Positions 51,497-61,455 are shown, counted from the first letter of the stretch. The stretch is DNA of 64,000 nucleotides from Cryobacterium flavum (GCF_900103805.1 NZ_FNIB01000006.1:186001-250000); one strand, 5' to 3'. Translations and numbers: made by a program. Notes: generated from the letters alone by a model not told the origin.

Positions 51497-52760
51497 TCGC
51501 GGCTGGCCGCATCCGCTTGATCGACCAGACCACCACGACGGCGACGAGCGCCATCGCGCAGAGGCCGAGAGCGGAATACCCGGCCAGCGCCAAGATTGGA
51601 CCGGCGATCGCGCCGCCGAGCGCGCCGGCCGCGTTCATGGACAGGTCGGAGAATCCCTGCAGCGAGGAGCGATCCTCAATGTCGACGGCCTCCGACACGA
51701 GCGCCGAACCCGCCACAACGGATGCCGACCAGCCCAGTCCCAGAAAGATGAGGCTTACGGTCATGGTGCTCTGCGATCCGTCGCTGAGCCAGGCCACGGT
51801 GAGGGCGACGAGCAGCAATAGTTGCCCACCGAGAATGACCGGCAGGCGACCGAGCCGGTCGGAGAGGGCGCCGAACACGGGAGAGAAGGCATACATTCCG
51901 GCCACGTGCAGGCTGATGGTCAGCCCCACGATCGTGAGGGTGGCGCCGTGGTCACGCAGGTGCACCGGCGCCATCGACATCAGGGCCACCATCGTGGCGT
52001 GACTGAGGGCAATGACCAGCACCGCATAGCGGGCCGCCGCGTTGCTCCGCAGAATAGCCAGGCCGCCACTGGCCCGGCGGATTCCCGCACTCGTCGTGCG
52101 CGCTGCCAGCGCCGTCAGCAGGGGGTCGGGTCGCAGGCCGAGAGCGTAGACGAAGGCGGCGGCGACCGTGGCCGCGAGGGAAAACGCGAACGCGCCCGTC
52201 ATGGCCGGAAGACCGAGGGCGGCGCCGAGCGCTTCGCCCGGTCCGAACAGGTTGGGGCCGAGCACGGCACCGATCGTCGTCGACCAGACCACGACGGAGA
52301 GATCCCGCGCGCGAAAGCGCGAGGTGGCCAGGTCGGTGGCGGCGAAGCGGGCCTGCAGGTTGGTGGCCGAGCCGGCGCCGAGCAGCATCAGAGCCAGCAG
52401 GAGCAGCAGAAAGATGTCGACGGACACCGAGAGGATGGCGAGTATCGCGCCGGTTCCCGCAATGAGCGAACCCGTTGCGAGCGATACACGGCGCCCGCGC
52501 GCTTGCGCCAGGCGGGCCAGTGGTATGGCCACGATGGCCGCGCCGAGGGTGCTCATGGTGGCGGCCATGCCCGACCAGGCGCTCGATCCCGACAACTGCG
52601 CGGCGAGGAGCGCGCCGAGCGACAGCGTTGCTCCCATTCCGATGCCCCCGAGAATCTGGCCCGTGATGAGTACCCGCACCACGCGCTTCTGCAGGGCGGT
52701 GTGCCCCACTGGAACCGGTAGCGGTGCCGTCGATTCGGCGGGCGTCGTGTCCTGTGTCAT
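51483..52760 (-). CDS. MFS transporter
   Basis: The product has about 425 residues from ATG 52758-52760 behind GGGGGAG. It has twelve hydrophobic helices in two halves. The loop 2-3 motif appears as LARLAQARGRRVSLATGS, and its counterpart in the second half as FGALSDRLGRLPVILGGQL. VSEAVDIEDRSSLQGFSDLSMNAAGALGGAIAGPILA is a segment seen in drug and metabolite exporters. The substrate is unknown. Its 3' end overlaps the regulator gene tail-to-tail by 14 bp. A CsoR-like dyad about 100 nt upstream suggests metal- or sulfur-dependent control. Confidence 0.9.
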   Translation of the reverse strand: MTQDTTPAESTAPLPVPVGHTALQKRVVRVLITGQILGGIGMGATLSLGALLAAQLSGSSAWSGMAATMSTLGAAIVAIPLARLAQARGRRVSLATGSLIAGTGAILAILSVSVDIFLLLLLALMLLGAGSATNLQARFAATDLATSRFRARDLSVVVWSTTIGAVLGPNLFGPGEALGAALGLPAMTGAFAFSLAATVAAAFVYALGLRPDPLLTALAARTTSAGIRRASGGLAILRSNAAARYAVLVIALSHATMVALMSMAPVHLRDHGATLTIVGLTISLHVAGMYAFSPVFGALSDRLGRLPVILGGQLLLLVALTVAWLSDGSQSTMTVSLIFLGLGWSASVVAGSALVSEAVDIEDRSSLQGFSDLSMNAAGALGGAIAGPILALAGYSALGLCAMALVAVVVVWSIKRMRPAATTSR

Positions 52761-52860
52761 CGTCTGCTCCCCCTGGTACGGCATCGGAAGGCCCGCGTTG
52801 CCGTGCACCTGAGGTTCACTCTATCGAGCAGCCCGCGTAGCCCGGTTTGCATCATCGTAG

Positions 52861-52878
52861 TATACCCCATTGGGTATA
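52861..52878. promoter_or_regulatory. CsoR/CstR-like operator candidate
   Basis: TATACCC and GGGTATA flank a CATT centre (52861-52878), in the gap between the MFS gene and the divergent ABC-F gene. CsoR-family repressors of copper or sulfide genes bind related TACCC(C)-N-GGGTA dyads. No csoR-like gene is in the window. The site is about 100 nt from both starts, so either gene could be the target. Confidence 0.45.
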
Positions 52879-52964
52879 AGCGATTCCGGTCAGTGAGCAG
52901 CGCACCTGCCGCTAGCCTCGCGCATTTGGCAATGGGAACCTGCGGTCAATGAGACTATGGAGCA

Positions 52965-54629
<1,665 letters not shown>

Positions 54630-54647
54630 CGGTCACGTCCTGACAGG

Positions 54648-55589
54648 TCACCGGGGCAGGGCCATCAACTTCTTTTGGTGCCGTTTTTCGTGGGTAACCA
54701 CGATCATGTGCGGTACTGTGAGGCCGGCCAGGCCGATGAACAGCACCTGCAGAATCTGCTCCGGCATATCGCCGCTGGGGCCGATGACGAACAGCAAAGC
54801 ACCGACCGCGAGGATTGGCACCACGGTGTACACCACCACGATCAGGGTGGGTAGTCGCCCGCCGCCACGTTCCTCGGCAAACCCCGCCCTCAAATGCCGA
54901 AAGCTGTGCAGAGCACAGAAATACACCAAAAAGAACACCAGCGGTTCGCAGGCCAATGCGAGCACCGATGCCAGCACGATTTCCACGCTCTCATGCGGCC
55001 GATGCCGCACTGCGGCGACGGCCGCCACCAGCAGCCCGGCCAGAGCGAGCGGTGCCAGCCCTGCCTGCACGCCCGACACCATCGCGCCGCCAGCACCGGC
55101 AAGTACCACGTAGGCAGCGCCCACCTGATCCGGATGTGAGAAGGCCGGTACGCTCAGCAGCCCGAATCCGGCGAGAAAGCGTAGCCACACGCCACGATCA
55201 GCGTTCCAATCAGACCCGAAATGCAGCGCCGACACGATCAGGAACGCAACCAAGCTCAGCACCGGGGCGACCAGCCAGAGCAGCACGACACCGACCACAA
55301 TCACGATGTATACCGTGTTGAACGCGGCAAAACCCAGCGGGGTTCGCCAGAGCCCGGCGCGACGCGCGATCAGTGGATCGAGGGCACCGTGCGGCAGACC
55401 CAGCACGGCGACGAGCACGCCGAGAAGTACGACCTGAAGCATAGGTGAGGGCATCGGCAGGCCGAACGCGAGCAGGGCCAGCGTGGTCAGTGCCAGACCG
55501 GAGAACACCATCGTTTCGATGGGGACGTGGCGGAGCCGGGCCGTTGCGCGGGCGGTACCGACTCGGGGCGCGGCGACCTGCTCCATCAT
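54648..55589 (-). CDS. blh: Brp/Blh family beta-carotene 15,15'-dioxygenase
   Basis: The 313-residue membrane enzyme cleaves beta-carotene into two retinal molecules. Conserved His-containing segments are visible: VLGLPHGALDPLI, IVSALHFGSDWN, FFLVYFCALHSFRHLRAGF and LAGLTVPHMIVVTHEK; these His residues would bind iron. Eight or more hydrophobic helices are present. Its ATG overlaps the crtY stop by 4 nt, so cyclase and cleavage enzyme are made together. It supplies the chromophore for the rhodopsin encoded divergently beyond crtY. Confidence 0.93.
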   Translation of the reverse strand: MMEQVAAPRVGTARATARLRHVPIETMVFSGLALTTLALLAFGLPMPSPMLQVVLLGVLVAVLGLPHGALDPLIARRAGLWRTPLGFAAFNTVYIVIVVGVVLLWLVAPVLSLVAFLIVSALHFGSDWNADRGVWLRFLAGFGLLSVPAFSHPDQVGAAYVVLAGAGGAMVSGVQAGLAPLALAGLLVAAVAAVRHRPHESVEIVLASVLALACEPLVFFLVYFCALHSFRHLRAGFAEERGGGRLPTLIVVVYTVVPILAVGALLFVIGPSGDMPEQILQVLFIGLAGLTVPHMIVVTHEKRHQKKLMALPR

Positions 55590-56794
55590 TGCGTCTCGCC
55601 CGAGCCCGTGGTCGCAGTGGGCGTGGCGACCGGTATGGCCTGTGCAGCCGATGCAGAGGTGAAGACTGTGGGTGCGGCCACCTGGGCGATGAACGGGCTC
55701 CAGGGCAGGCTTAATATGATTTTGGCATAGTCAGTGGCCCGGGCGCCGTCGCTGAGGAAACGCACCAGGGTTGCCGGCGGCACACCGCGGGCCAGAGCGA
55801 GAAAATACTCTGCAGTGCGTTCCGGGTGCGCGCGAACGGCCTGGAGAAAGATGCGGTCGAAGGTTCGTCGTAGCCATGGTTCTTCGGGATGCCCCACCGC
55901 TTCCTGCCCCGCCAGGAGACGATCCGTGCACATTTGCGCCCACCGTTGAATACGCAAGAATCCATAGCCTGAGGCGGCTCGCAAAGCGCCGCCCGCATTG
56001 CCGGCAAGCACCACCCCGGGTATCTCCGGCACGGTCTGGCGGCCCAGTCCCATGGCCAGCACCCCACCCTCGGTGCGCACCCGACGAACGTCATTTAGAC
56101 CCAAGCCCGATAAAACGTGGTCCAACTCACCGGCCAGAAGTTCCCGTTTGATCGGCGATGTGCCGAAGCGGGTCCACTCCACGATGGCCCGGTTCGGACC
56201 CAATGGCAGCGCGTACACGAAGCTCAGGCCTTGCTCGTCGGTGGCAAGCGACCCCATCAACGTCACCTCGGTCGGGTCGAACGGATGCTGCCCGCCACAC
56301 TCGAATTCAACGCCCACAAAACTTTGGTACAGCATCGCCGCAGCGGGCCGTGGTCGCGTATCGATCACCTGACGGGCCAGCAGCGTGCCGGCGCTGGTTT
56401 CGACCCGCACACCGTCCGGCACCGCACTTACCATTTCGGCGCGCACGCCGAGACGCAGGTCTACACGCGGCGACTGAGCGATGTCGGCCTGCGCGCTGGA
56501 ATAGAAGTCGATGCCACGAATGTACTGGTAGAACAATTCCGGAACCTGGTGCCGAACCGCGCTACCTGCGGCATCAGAAAAGCTCCACGTCGTCCAGCGA
56601 TGTGAAACCAGGTGCGAGAGTTCGTGTTGTTCTGGCTGCCAAAAGCACCAGCTGCGGTCATCCTGGTACGCGGTGCGCGGTTCGACGACGACCACGCGCG
56701 GGCCGGATGGCGCGCGCGCCAGCCGGGCCGCCAAGCTGAGCCCCGCCAGTCCCGCACCGAGCACCACGACGTCAGCGTCTTCGACAGAGTTCAT
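55586..56794 (-). CDS. crtY: Lycopene beta-cyclase, CrtY type
   Basis: The product has about 402 residues from ATG 56792-56794; a GTG at 56818 is an alternative. The FAD-binding loop is VVVLGAGLAGLSLAARLA, followed by the CrtY motif QDDRSWCFW, then LLARQVIDTRPRP, FVGVEFECGG, PTEVTLMGSLATDEQGLSFVYALPLGPNRAIVEWTRF and GVLAMGLG, GNAGGALRAASGYGFLRIQRWA. It cyclises both ends of lycopene to give beta-carotene. Finding the proteobacterial-type CrtY, not the heterodimeric CrtYcYd usual in many actinobacteria, together with blh, points to a retinal-producing module. crtE, crtB and crtI are not in the window. Confidence 0.93.
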   Translation of the reverse strand: MNSVEDADVVVLGAGLAGLSLAARLARAPSGPRVVVVEPRTAYQDDRSWCFWQPEQHELSHLVSHRWTTWSFSDAAGSAVRHQVPELFYQYIRGIDFYSSAQADIAQSPRVDLRLGVRAEMVSAVPDGVRVETSAGTLLARQVIDTRPRPAAAMLYQSFVGVEFECGGQHPFDPTEVTLMGSLATDEQGLSFVYALPLGPNRAIVEWTRFGTSPIKRELLAGELDHVLSGLGLNDVRRVRTEGGVLAMGLGRQTVPEIPGVVLAGNAGGALRAASGYGFLRIQRWAQMCTDRLLAGQEAVGHPEEPWLRRTFDRIFLQAVRAHPERTAEYFLALARGVPPATLVRFLSDGARATDYAKIILSLPWSPFIAQVAAPTVFTSASAAQAIPVATPTATTGSGETQ

Positions 56795-56917
56795 TTGTGC
56801 TCTATTTCTCTTAACCACATGCTGAGGTGGGGTGAAACTGTTGCACGATCGAGTCGGCTGCGACAGCTGAAGAAATCTACGGATGAATAGCTACTACCTA
56901 TGGACGAGGATTTGGAG

Positions 56918-56956
56918 TAGGTTTCCTAATATACCTAGCTAGGTTACCTAATTAGG
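56918..56956. promoter_or_regulatory. CCTA/TAGG operator array between crtY and the rhodopsin gene
   Basis: Two perfect 10-bp palindromes, CCTAGCTAGG (56934-56943) and CCTAATTAGG (56947-56956), are spaced 13 bp centre to centre. Further half-sites lie at 56918-56921 (TAGG) and 56925-56928 (CCTA). The patch is AT-rich in a GC-rich genome and lies in the shared divergent promoter. It looks like a cooperative repressor site controlling retinal synthesis and opsin together; a MarR- or MerR-type carotenoid regulator is a guess. Confidence 0.6.
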
Positions 56957-57004
56957 TGCTTTATCTCCCTTACAATCAGCGATTCTCGAGCATCAGAGGC
57001 CATT

Positions 57005-57847
57005 TTGATACCTGATTCACTAACCCAACTGCAGTACGACACCATCTACAACATCTTCTCCCTCGTGATTGCCTCGCAGCTTTTCACCTCCATCTTTCTG
57101 GTTATCAGCCTGCCGCGCGTATTGCCGCGATACCGTCAGGCACTGACTGTCGCGGCGATCGTTTGTGGTATCGCGGCATATCACTACTTCCGCATCTTCA
57201 ATTCCTTCACCGAAGCATTCGTGACCGAGGCTGTCGGCGGCCGCGGTGATTATGTTCAGGTCGCGGGAGCGTCATTCAACGAGGGATACCGCTACGTCGA
57301 CTGGCTGCTGACGGTTCCCTTGCTTCTTCTTGAACTCGTGGCCGTTCTGGCCCTGGCCCGCAAGGTGCAGAGCAGCCTGCTCACGCGACTCATTCCTGCT
57401 GCTGCCCTCATGATCGCTCTCGGCTACCCCGGCGAAATGGCGTCGGACAACCTCACCCGCGGCATCTTCGGTCTGCTCTCCTCGCTTCCCTTCGCGTATA
57501 TCCTCTACGTGCTCTTCGTTGAACTGACCAAGTCGCTCGACCGCCAACCCGCCACTGTGCGCAAGACCATCAGCTTGCTGCGACTGCTCTTGCTGGCAAC
57601 GTGGGGCGTCTACCCGATTGCCTACCTGCTGCCCGGACTTGGTATCGACGGGTCAGACGCATGGGTCGGCCTCCAGATTGGATACTCCGTAGCAGATATC
57701 CTGGCCAAGTGCCTGTACGGCCTGATCATCTTCCGGATCGCGCGGATGAAGTCCTTCTCAGATGACCAAGCCTTTGCCGAGGTCGAACTGACTCTGGAGG
57801 AGGCGACGAGCCTCAAGCAGCCTATCGTTCAGAATCGGCGGAAATAG
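57005..57847 (+). CDS. Xanthorhodopsin/Gloeobacter-type proton-pumping rhodopsin
   Basis: The 280-residue seven-helix opsin starts at TTG 57005 with AGAGG 8 nt upstream. The pump triad is D99, T103, E110 in YRYVDWLLTVPLLLLE (DTE). The retinal lysine is K235 in VADILAKCLYGLII, and H60 in AAYHYFRIFNS pairs with D99. Leu at 107 corresponds to the green-tuned residue (105) of proteorhodopsin. G156 in RGIFGLLSSLPF lies 57 residues after D99, the same distance I recall for the carotenoid-fenestration glycine of Gloeobacter rhodopsin. So light-driven outward proton pumping with a possible carotenoid antenna is inferred. Its retinal supply, crtY-blh, is divergent. Confidence 0.93.
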   Translation: MIPDSLTQLQYDTIYNIFSLVIASQLFTSIFLVISLPRVLPRYRQALTVAAIVCGIAAYHYFRIFNSFTEAFVTEAVGGRGDYVQVAGASFNEGYRYVDWLLTVPLLLLELVAVLALARKVQSSLLTRLIPAAALMIALGYPGEMASDNLTRGIFGLLSSLPFAYILYVLFVELTKSLDRQPATVRKTISLLRLLLLATWGVYPIAYLLPGLGIDGSDAWVGLQIGYSVADILAKCLYGLIIFRIARMKSFSDDQAFAEVELTLEEATSLKQPIVQNRRK

Positions 57848-57868
57848 TCGACGAAACCGTCGACGTGA

Positions 57869-57907
57869 ACGGGACCTGCCCGACCGGTAATCGGTCCTGC
57901 GGGTCCC
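57869..57907 (+). terminator. Intrinsic terminator of the rhodopsin gene
   Basis: CGGGACCTGCCCGACCG (57869-57885) pairs with CGGTCCTGCGGGTCCCG (57891-57907) at 14 of 17 positions around a 5-nt loop, and TTTT follows. It begins 21 nt after the rhodopsin stop. Confidence 0.8.
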
Positions 57908-57947
57908 GTTTTGGCCGCCACGTGCATCGCCAAACAATCGTCGCGGA

Positions 57948-58307
57948 TCAGCGCGACTGGCGCTTCTTGCCGAGCTTCGGCTGGCCCTTCACCGCGGGGG
58001 CGCGGCCCTTGCCCTTGTTGGCCTTGGCCTTACCGCCGCCACCTGAACCGCCTGAACGGCGCGAACCGCCGGAACCGCCGGCGGCCTGGGTCAACTCGAG
58101 GCGTGCGTCGTCCAGGAAGGCAACCCCGATCTCAGTGAGGGTCGTGCTCTCGGCGGCACGATCGAACAATGCATAGCCGAGTTCGGCCTCGACCTGCTTC
58201 ACCGAGGCGCTGAGGGTGTCGCGGGAGATGCCGAGTGTCTGCGCGGCGCGGGCGAAATCGGGCGCCTCAGCGGCCGCCACGAAATGTGCCAGCAGGGTGA
58301 TGTCCAC
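57948..58307 (-). CDS. Single-domain LysR-type DNA-binding protein with basic tail
   Basis: The product has about 119 residues from GTG 58305-58307 (GAGAGG upstream). Residues 2-70 are a complete LysR-type winged helix-turn-helix: LLAHFVAAAEAPDFARAAQTLGISRDTLSASVKQVEAELGYALFDRAAESTTLTEIGVAFLDDARLEL. The effector-binding domain of LysR regulators is absent. Instead there is a Gly/Ser/Arg then Lys/Arg-rich tail (GGGGKAKANKGKGRAPAVKG) that should bind DNA or RNA nonspecifically. It could be a nucleoid-associated-like protein or a minimal repressor. It stands alone, convergent with the rhodopsin gene. Confidence 0.8.
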   Translation of the reverse strand: MDITLLAHFVAAAEAPDFARAAQTLGISRDTLSASVKQVEAELGYALFDRAAESTTLTEIGVAFLDDARLELTQAAGGSGGSRRSGGSGGGGKAKANKGKGRAPAVKGQPKLGKKRQSR

Positions 58308-58481
58308 GTGAAGCCTCTCGTCGGTTGCGCGGGTTGCGCGCAGCCCTTCTAGGCTACGCGCCGAAACCGGCCGAACCCACCGCTGCACGTACGGAGGTCC
58401 CACCACTGCACCCAGCGAATCTTCACCGCGAACAGGTGCCGGGGGCTAGGCGCGGCGCCGTCAACGTGGTTCGCTGGGAGC

Positions 58482-59084
58482 ATGACGACCCTGCCGATGT
58501 TCCCCCTGGGATCCGTGCTGTTTCCTTATATGCCGTTGCAACTGCGGGTGTTCGAGGAACGCTACCTCGTCATGCTCGCGCGCGTGCTCGATTCCCCGCC
58601 GGCTGAGTTCGGCATCGTGCTGATCGAACGAGGCCAAGAGGTCGGCGGCGGCGAACGCCGGTTCAGCATCGGTACCGTAGCCCGGGTCACCCAGCTGGAG
58701 GCGCCAGAGGGCTATCTCGGCCTGGTCGTGCAGGGCGAGCGCAGGATCGAGGTGACCGAGTGGATGCCGGAGAACCCGCATCCGCTTGCCACCGTGCGTG
58801 AGCTGCCCGACCTGGAATGGGACGATGCCTTGTTGCCGCGGCGGGAACAGGCGGAGCAACTCGTGCGCCGAACCCTTTCGCTGGCGAGCGAATTCGCCGA
58901 CCAGGAGTGGTCGCCCGAGGTGGAGCTCTCGCACGATCCGACCGCGGCCGCCTGGCAGCTCGCCGCGATCGCCCCGGTGGGACCGCTCGACCAGATCGCT
59001 CTGCTGCGCTCCGACAGCATGGCCAGCCTGCTCGACAACATCATCGAGCTGACCGAGGCTGCGGCCGAATCCCTGGCCTGGTGA
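58482..59084 (+). CDS. LON peptidase substrate-binding domain protein
   Basis: The 200-residue protein is a stand-alone Lon N-terminal domain: LPMFPLGSVLFPYMPLQLRVFEERYLVMLARVL at the start, FGIVLIERGQEVGGGERRFSIGTVARV and GYLGLVVQGERRIEVTEW. There is no AAA+ or protease part, as is normal for this family. Role unknown; protein binding is assumed. It is convergent with the ABC pseudogene and appears to be transcribed alone. Confidence 0.88.
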   Translation: MTTLPMFPLGSVLFPYMPLQLRVFEERYLVMLARVLDSPPAEFGIVLIERGQEVGGGERRFSIGTVARVTQLEAPEGYLGLVVQGERRIEVTEWMPENPHPLATVRELPDLEWDDALLPRREQAEQLVRRTLSLASEFADQEWSPEVELSHDPTAAAWQLAAIAPVGPLDQIALLRSDSMASLLDNIIELTEAAAESLAW

Positions 59085-59087
59085 CGG

Positions 59088-60527
59088 TCACCGAGGTGTG
59101 AGTTTCGCGCCGAAAAGTCGAGAATTTTGGCCCGAACTCACACCTCGGCGGCGAACCTGGACGCCAACGTCGCGCTGGCGCAAAGAAAGCGCTGCGAGTG
59201 CGGCCAGGACGAGTGAGAGCCCGAAGAAGACGACGATCGTCGTGACGCTCGCGCCCGTACTGAGCGGGCTGGTGCCGAACGCCCAGTAGTACGGGCTCAG
59301 GTTGTGCAGCCACTCCAGGCTCGCGCTCTGGCTGCGAGGGCGTTGAATACGTAGCCGAGCACGGCCACAGCGGCACCGGCAGCGATGCCGCCGATGCGTC
59401 GCCCGGTCAGCGCTCCGCCGAGCAGCGCGGCGGATGCCGTCAGCAGATTCACCCCGCCGAACAATAGGCACATGCCGAGCAGGTTTCCCACTTCAATCTG
59501 CAGTTTCGACGAATCGTTGAGCGGCAGCACGACCAGGAGCAGCAGCGCGGAGAGCGCGAGGATCTTTACCGCGATGGCGCAGAACCGGGCCACGGCTACC
59601 TGTACCCGGGGTGACCCCGTGCGCGAGGGTGAGCTCGAGCCGCCCGGATTCCTCGTCGCCGCCGAGAGCGCCCGCGCCCCAGCTGGTCGCCGCAATGCTC
59701 AGGAGCAGAAACCCGATCAGCCCAAACAGGGTCGCCTGGGTATAACCGGCACCGGTGGCAGCCAGGTCGGTGGGGCGGATGCCGCTGGCCACCAGGCGCA
59801 GGTGACGGATGGCCGTGGCTCGCAACTCCTCCACACTGTTGATCGTGACGATGCTGCCGCCCCGCAGAATGGCGACCTCGTCGGCCGCCTGCTGAATTTC
59901 ACTGATCACGTGCGAGGAGAGAAAGACGGTCTGGCCGCGGTCACGGGCTTCGCGCACCAGCCGAAGGACTTCCTGCTGCATAAGCGGGTCGAGGCCGCTC
60001 GTGGGTTCGTCGAGCACGAGCAGCTCGGCCTGGTGCATGAACGCCTGCACGATGGCGAGCTTCTGCTTGTTGCCCTTCGACAGCTTTCGTACCGGGCGGT
60101 CCAGGTCAAGCCGAAGCCGTTCGGCCAGCTCCTGCACGTGACCGGCGGCAACCGGCCCCGAGATGTCGGCGTAGTGCGCCAGTAAGCAGCGCCCGCTCGT
60201 GCGCCCCTCCAGAATCAGCTCGCCCGGCAGATACCCAATGCGGCGCCGCAGTTCCGGCCCCGCATTGCGCGAGCGGGTACCGAGCACGGTCGCCTGCCCC
60301 GACGTCGGCCGAATAATGTCGAGGAGCGCCCGCATGATCGTGGTCTTGCCGGCCCCGTTGGGCCCGATCACCCCGAACACCGTGCCGCGCGGCACCTGAA
60401 AGATCACCCCGTTTAGCGCCCGATTGTGGCCGAACTGCTTGACGAGGTCGACCACGTCGATGGCGGCACCCGGTGGGGTGACTCCATCGCGAACGTGCGT
60501 GGACCGACCGAGTGCAATGTGGCTCAC
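59088..60527 (-). pseudogene. Collapsed ABC-2 exporter: ATPase fused to a broken permease
   Basis: From ATG 60527 an ATPase is intact through Walker A IGPNGAGKTTIM, signature LSKGNKQKLAIVQAF, Walker B LLVLDEPTSGLDP and SSHVISE. After about residue 250 (near 59775) the same frame runs directly into permease sequence (TQATLFGLIGFLLLSIAATSWGAGALGGDEESGRLELTLAHG). So the ATPase C-terminus and the permease N-terminus have been deleted. The permease then continues in a second frame (VAVARFCAIAVKILAL) from about 59615 and in a third (SLEWLHNLSPYYWAFGTSPL) from about 59330. At least one deletion and two frameshifts make it non-functional. Confidence 0.82.
59091..59148. repeat. Inverted repeat between the LON-domain gene and the ABC pseudogene
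   Basis: CCGAGGTGTGAGTT (59091-59104) and AACTCACACCTCGG (59135-59148) are perfect inverse arms. Inside, GCCGAAAA and TTTTGGC add a second stem. It begins 6 nt after the LON-domain gene stop and overlaps the last codons of the pseudogene, so it may end transcription of one or both. Confidence 0.6.
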
Positions 60528-60595
60528 GAAGGCTCCTTGGCTCTCGCTGCGATTTTAGTCCTCGACCGTGAGGCGGGCAGTGTCTAATGGTTTAG

Positions 60596-61222
60596 ATGAT
60601 AGAAACTTCACCAGCGGATGCCCCACCGTCCGCTTCCGGCGCGATCATCGGCCCCGACGGCCTCAGACGCCCGGCCTGGGCCGCGGTCGACCCGATGTTG
60701 CGCGACTACTACGACACGGAGTGGGGCGTTCCGGTACGCAGCGAACACGCCCTGTTCGAGCGCATCAGCCTCGAGGCGTTTCAGTCTGGGCTGTCCTGGG
60801 CCATCATTCTGCGCAAGCGCCCAGGGTTTCGCGCGGCCTTCGCCGACTTCAACCCCGATCGCATCGCCGCCTTCGACGACGACGACGTGGCCCGGCTGCT
60901 GAACGACGAGATGATTGTGCGCAACCGCCTGAAGATTCGCGCCACCATCACCAACGCCCAGGCCACCATCGCCCTCCGTGAGCAGGGCGGTCTGGTCGAC
61001 TTCGTCTGGTCGTTCCAACCCGACGAAACCCCCGAGCCGGCAACGCAGGCCGACGTACCGACTCGCTCCGCGGCATCCGCTGCCCTGTCGAAGGCCCTGA
61101 AGAAGGTCGGCTTCGTCTTCGTCGGACCGACCACCATGTTTGCGCTGATGGAAGCGATCGGCATGATCGATACCCACCTGCAGGGCAGCCACCGTCGCGG
61201 CAGCAGCGGGGTGTGGGGCTAG
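60596..61222 (+). CDS. tag: DNA-3-methyladenine glycosylase I
   Basis: The 208-residue base-excision enzyme removes 3-methyladenine. The Tag hallmarks are present: DYYDTEWGVPVRSEHALFERISLEAFQSGLSWAIILRKRPGFRAAFADFNPDRIAAF, IVRNRLKIRATITNAQA, and SKALKKVGFVFVGPTTMFALMEAIGMIDTHLQGSHRR near the end. The N-terminus has a short Ala/Ser-rich extension in place of the usual C-x-W start, and the conserved zinc-ribbon Cys and His residues are partly missing (one late His in DTHLQGSH). ATG 60596 is the start. It is divergent from the ABC pseudogene. Confidence 0.9.
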   Translation: MIETSPADAPPSASGAIIGPDGLRRPAWAAVDPMLRDYYDTEWGVPVRSEHALFERISLEAFQSGLSWAIILRKRPGFRAAFADFNPDRIAAFDDDDVARLLNDEMIVRNRLKIRATITNAQATIALREQGGLVDFVWSFQPDETPEPATQADVPTRSAASAALSKALKKVGFVFVGPTTMFALMEAIGMIDTHLQGSHRRGSSGVWG

Positions 61223-61257
61223 GCTGGGCGCTACCAACTGAATATCGGGCCGAATGG

Positions 61258-61455
61258 TCGATGCGGGAGAGTTCGGCGCGAGCGCGTACGAACACCGAAG
61301 GAGCAATCCTCCCCGACAATCTCTCAGGTACTCGTACCGCATCGAACTGGCCACTCTGAAAAGAAGACCGGGCGCTTACCGGTCTCGCCCACGGTGAAAG
61401 TCAGCGTCCGCGCTGGTGAAGCTCTCAGGCACGAGCGACAGAGGGGGAGTTCCCA
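61258..61455 (+). promoter_or_regulatory. Tandem glycine riboswitch (gcvT element)
   Basis: Aptamer 1 spans about 61258-61345: P1 TCGATGCG (61258-61265) pairs with CGCATCGA (61338-61345) around GGGAGAG, CACCGAAGGAGCAA and CTCAGGTA. After a short linker, aptamer 2 spans about 61366-61453 with GGTGAA, GCTCTCAGGC and GACAGAGGGGGAG. It precedes gcvT by 65 nt. Glycine binding turns on the cleavage system in other bacteria; the same is inferred here. Confidence 0.93.

Noticed and set aside
57005-57847. Heliorhodopsin or sodium-pumping (NDQ) rhodopsin
   Set aside because: The third-helix triad reads D, T, E, and orientation and motifs match proton-pumping xanthorhodopsin relatives.
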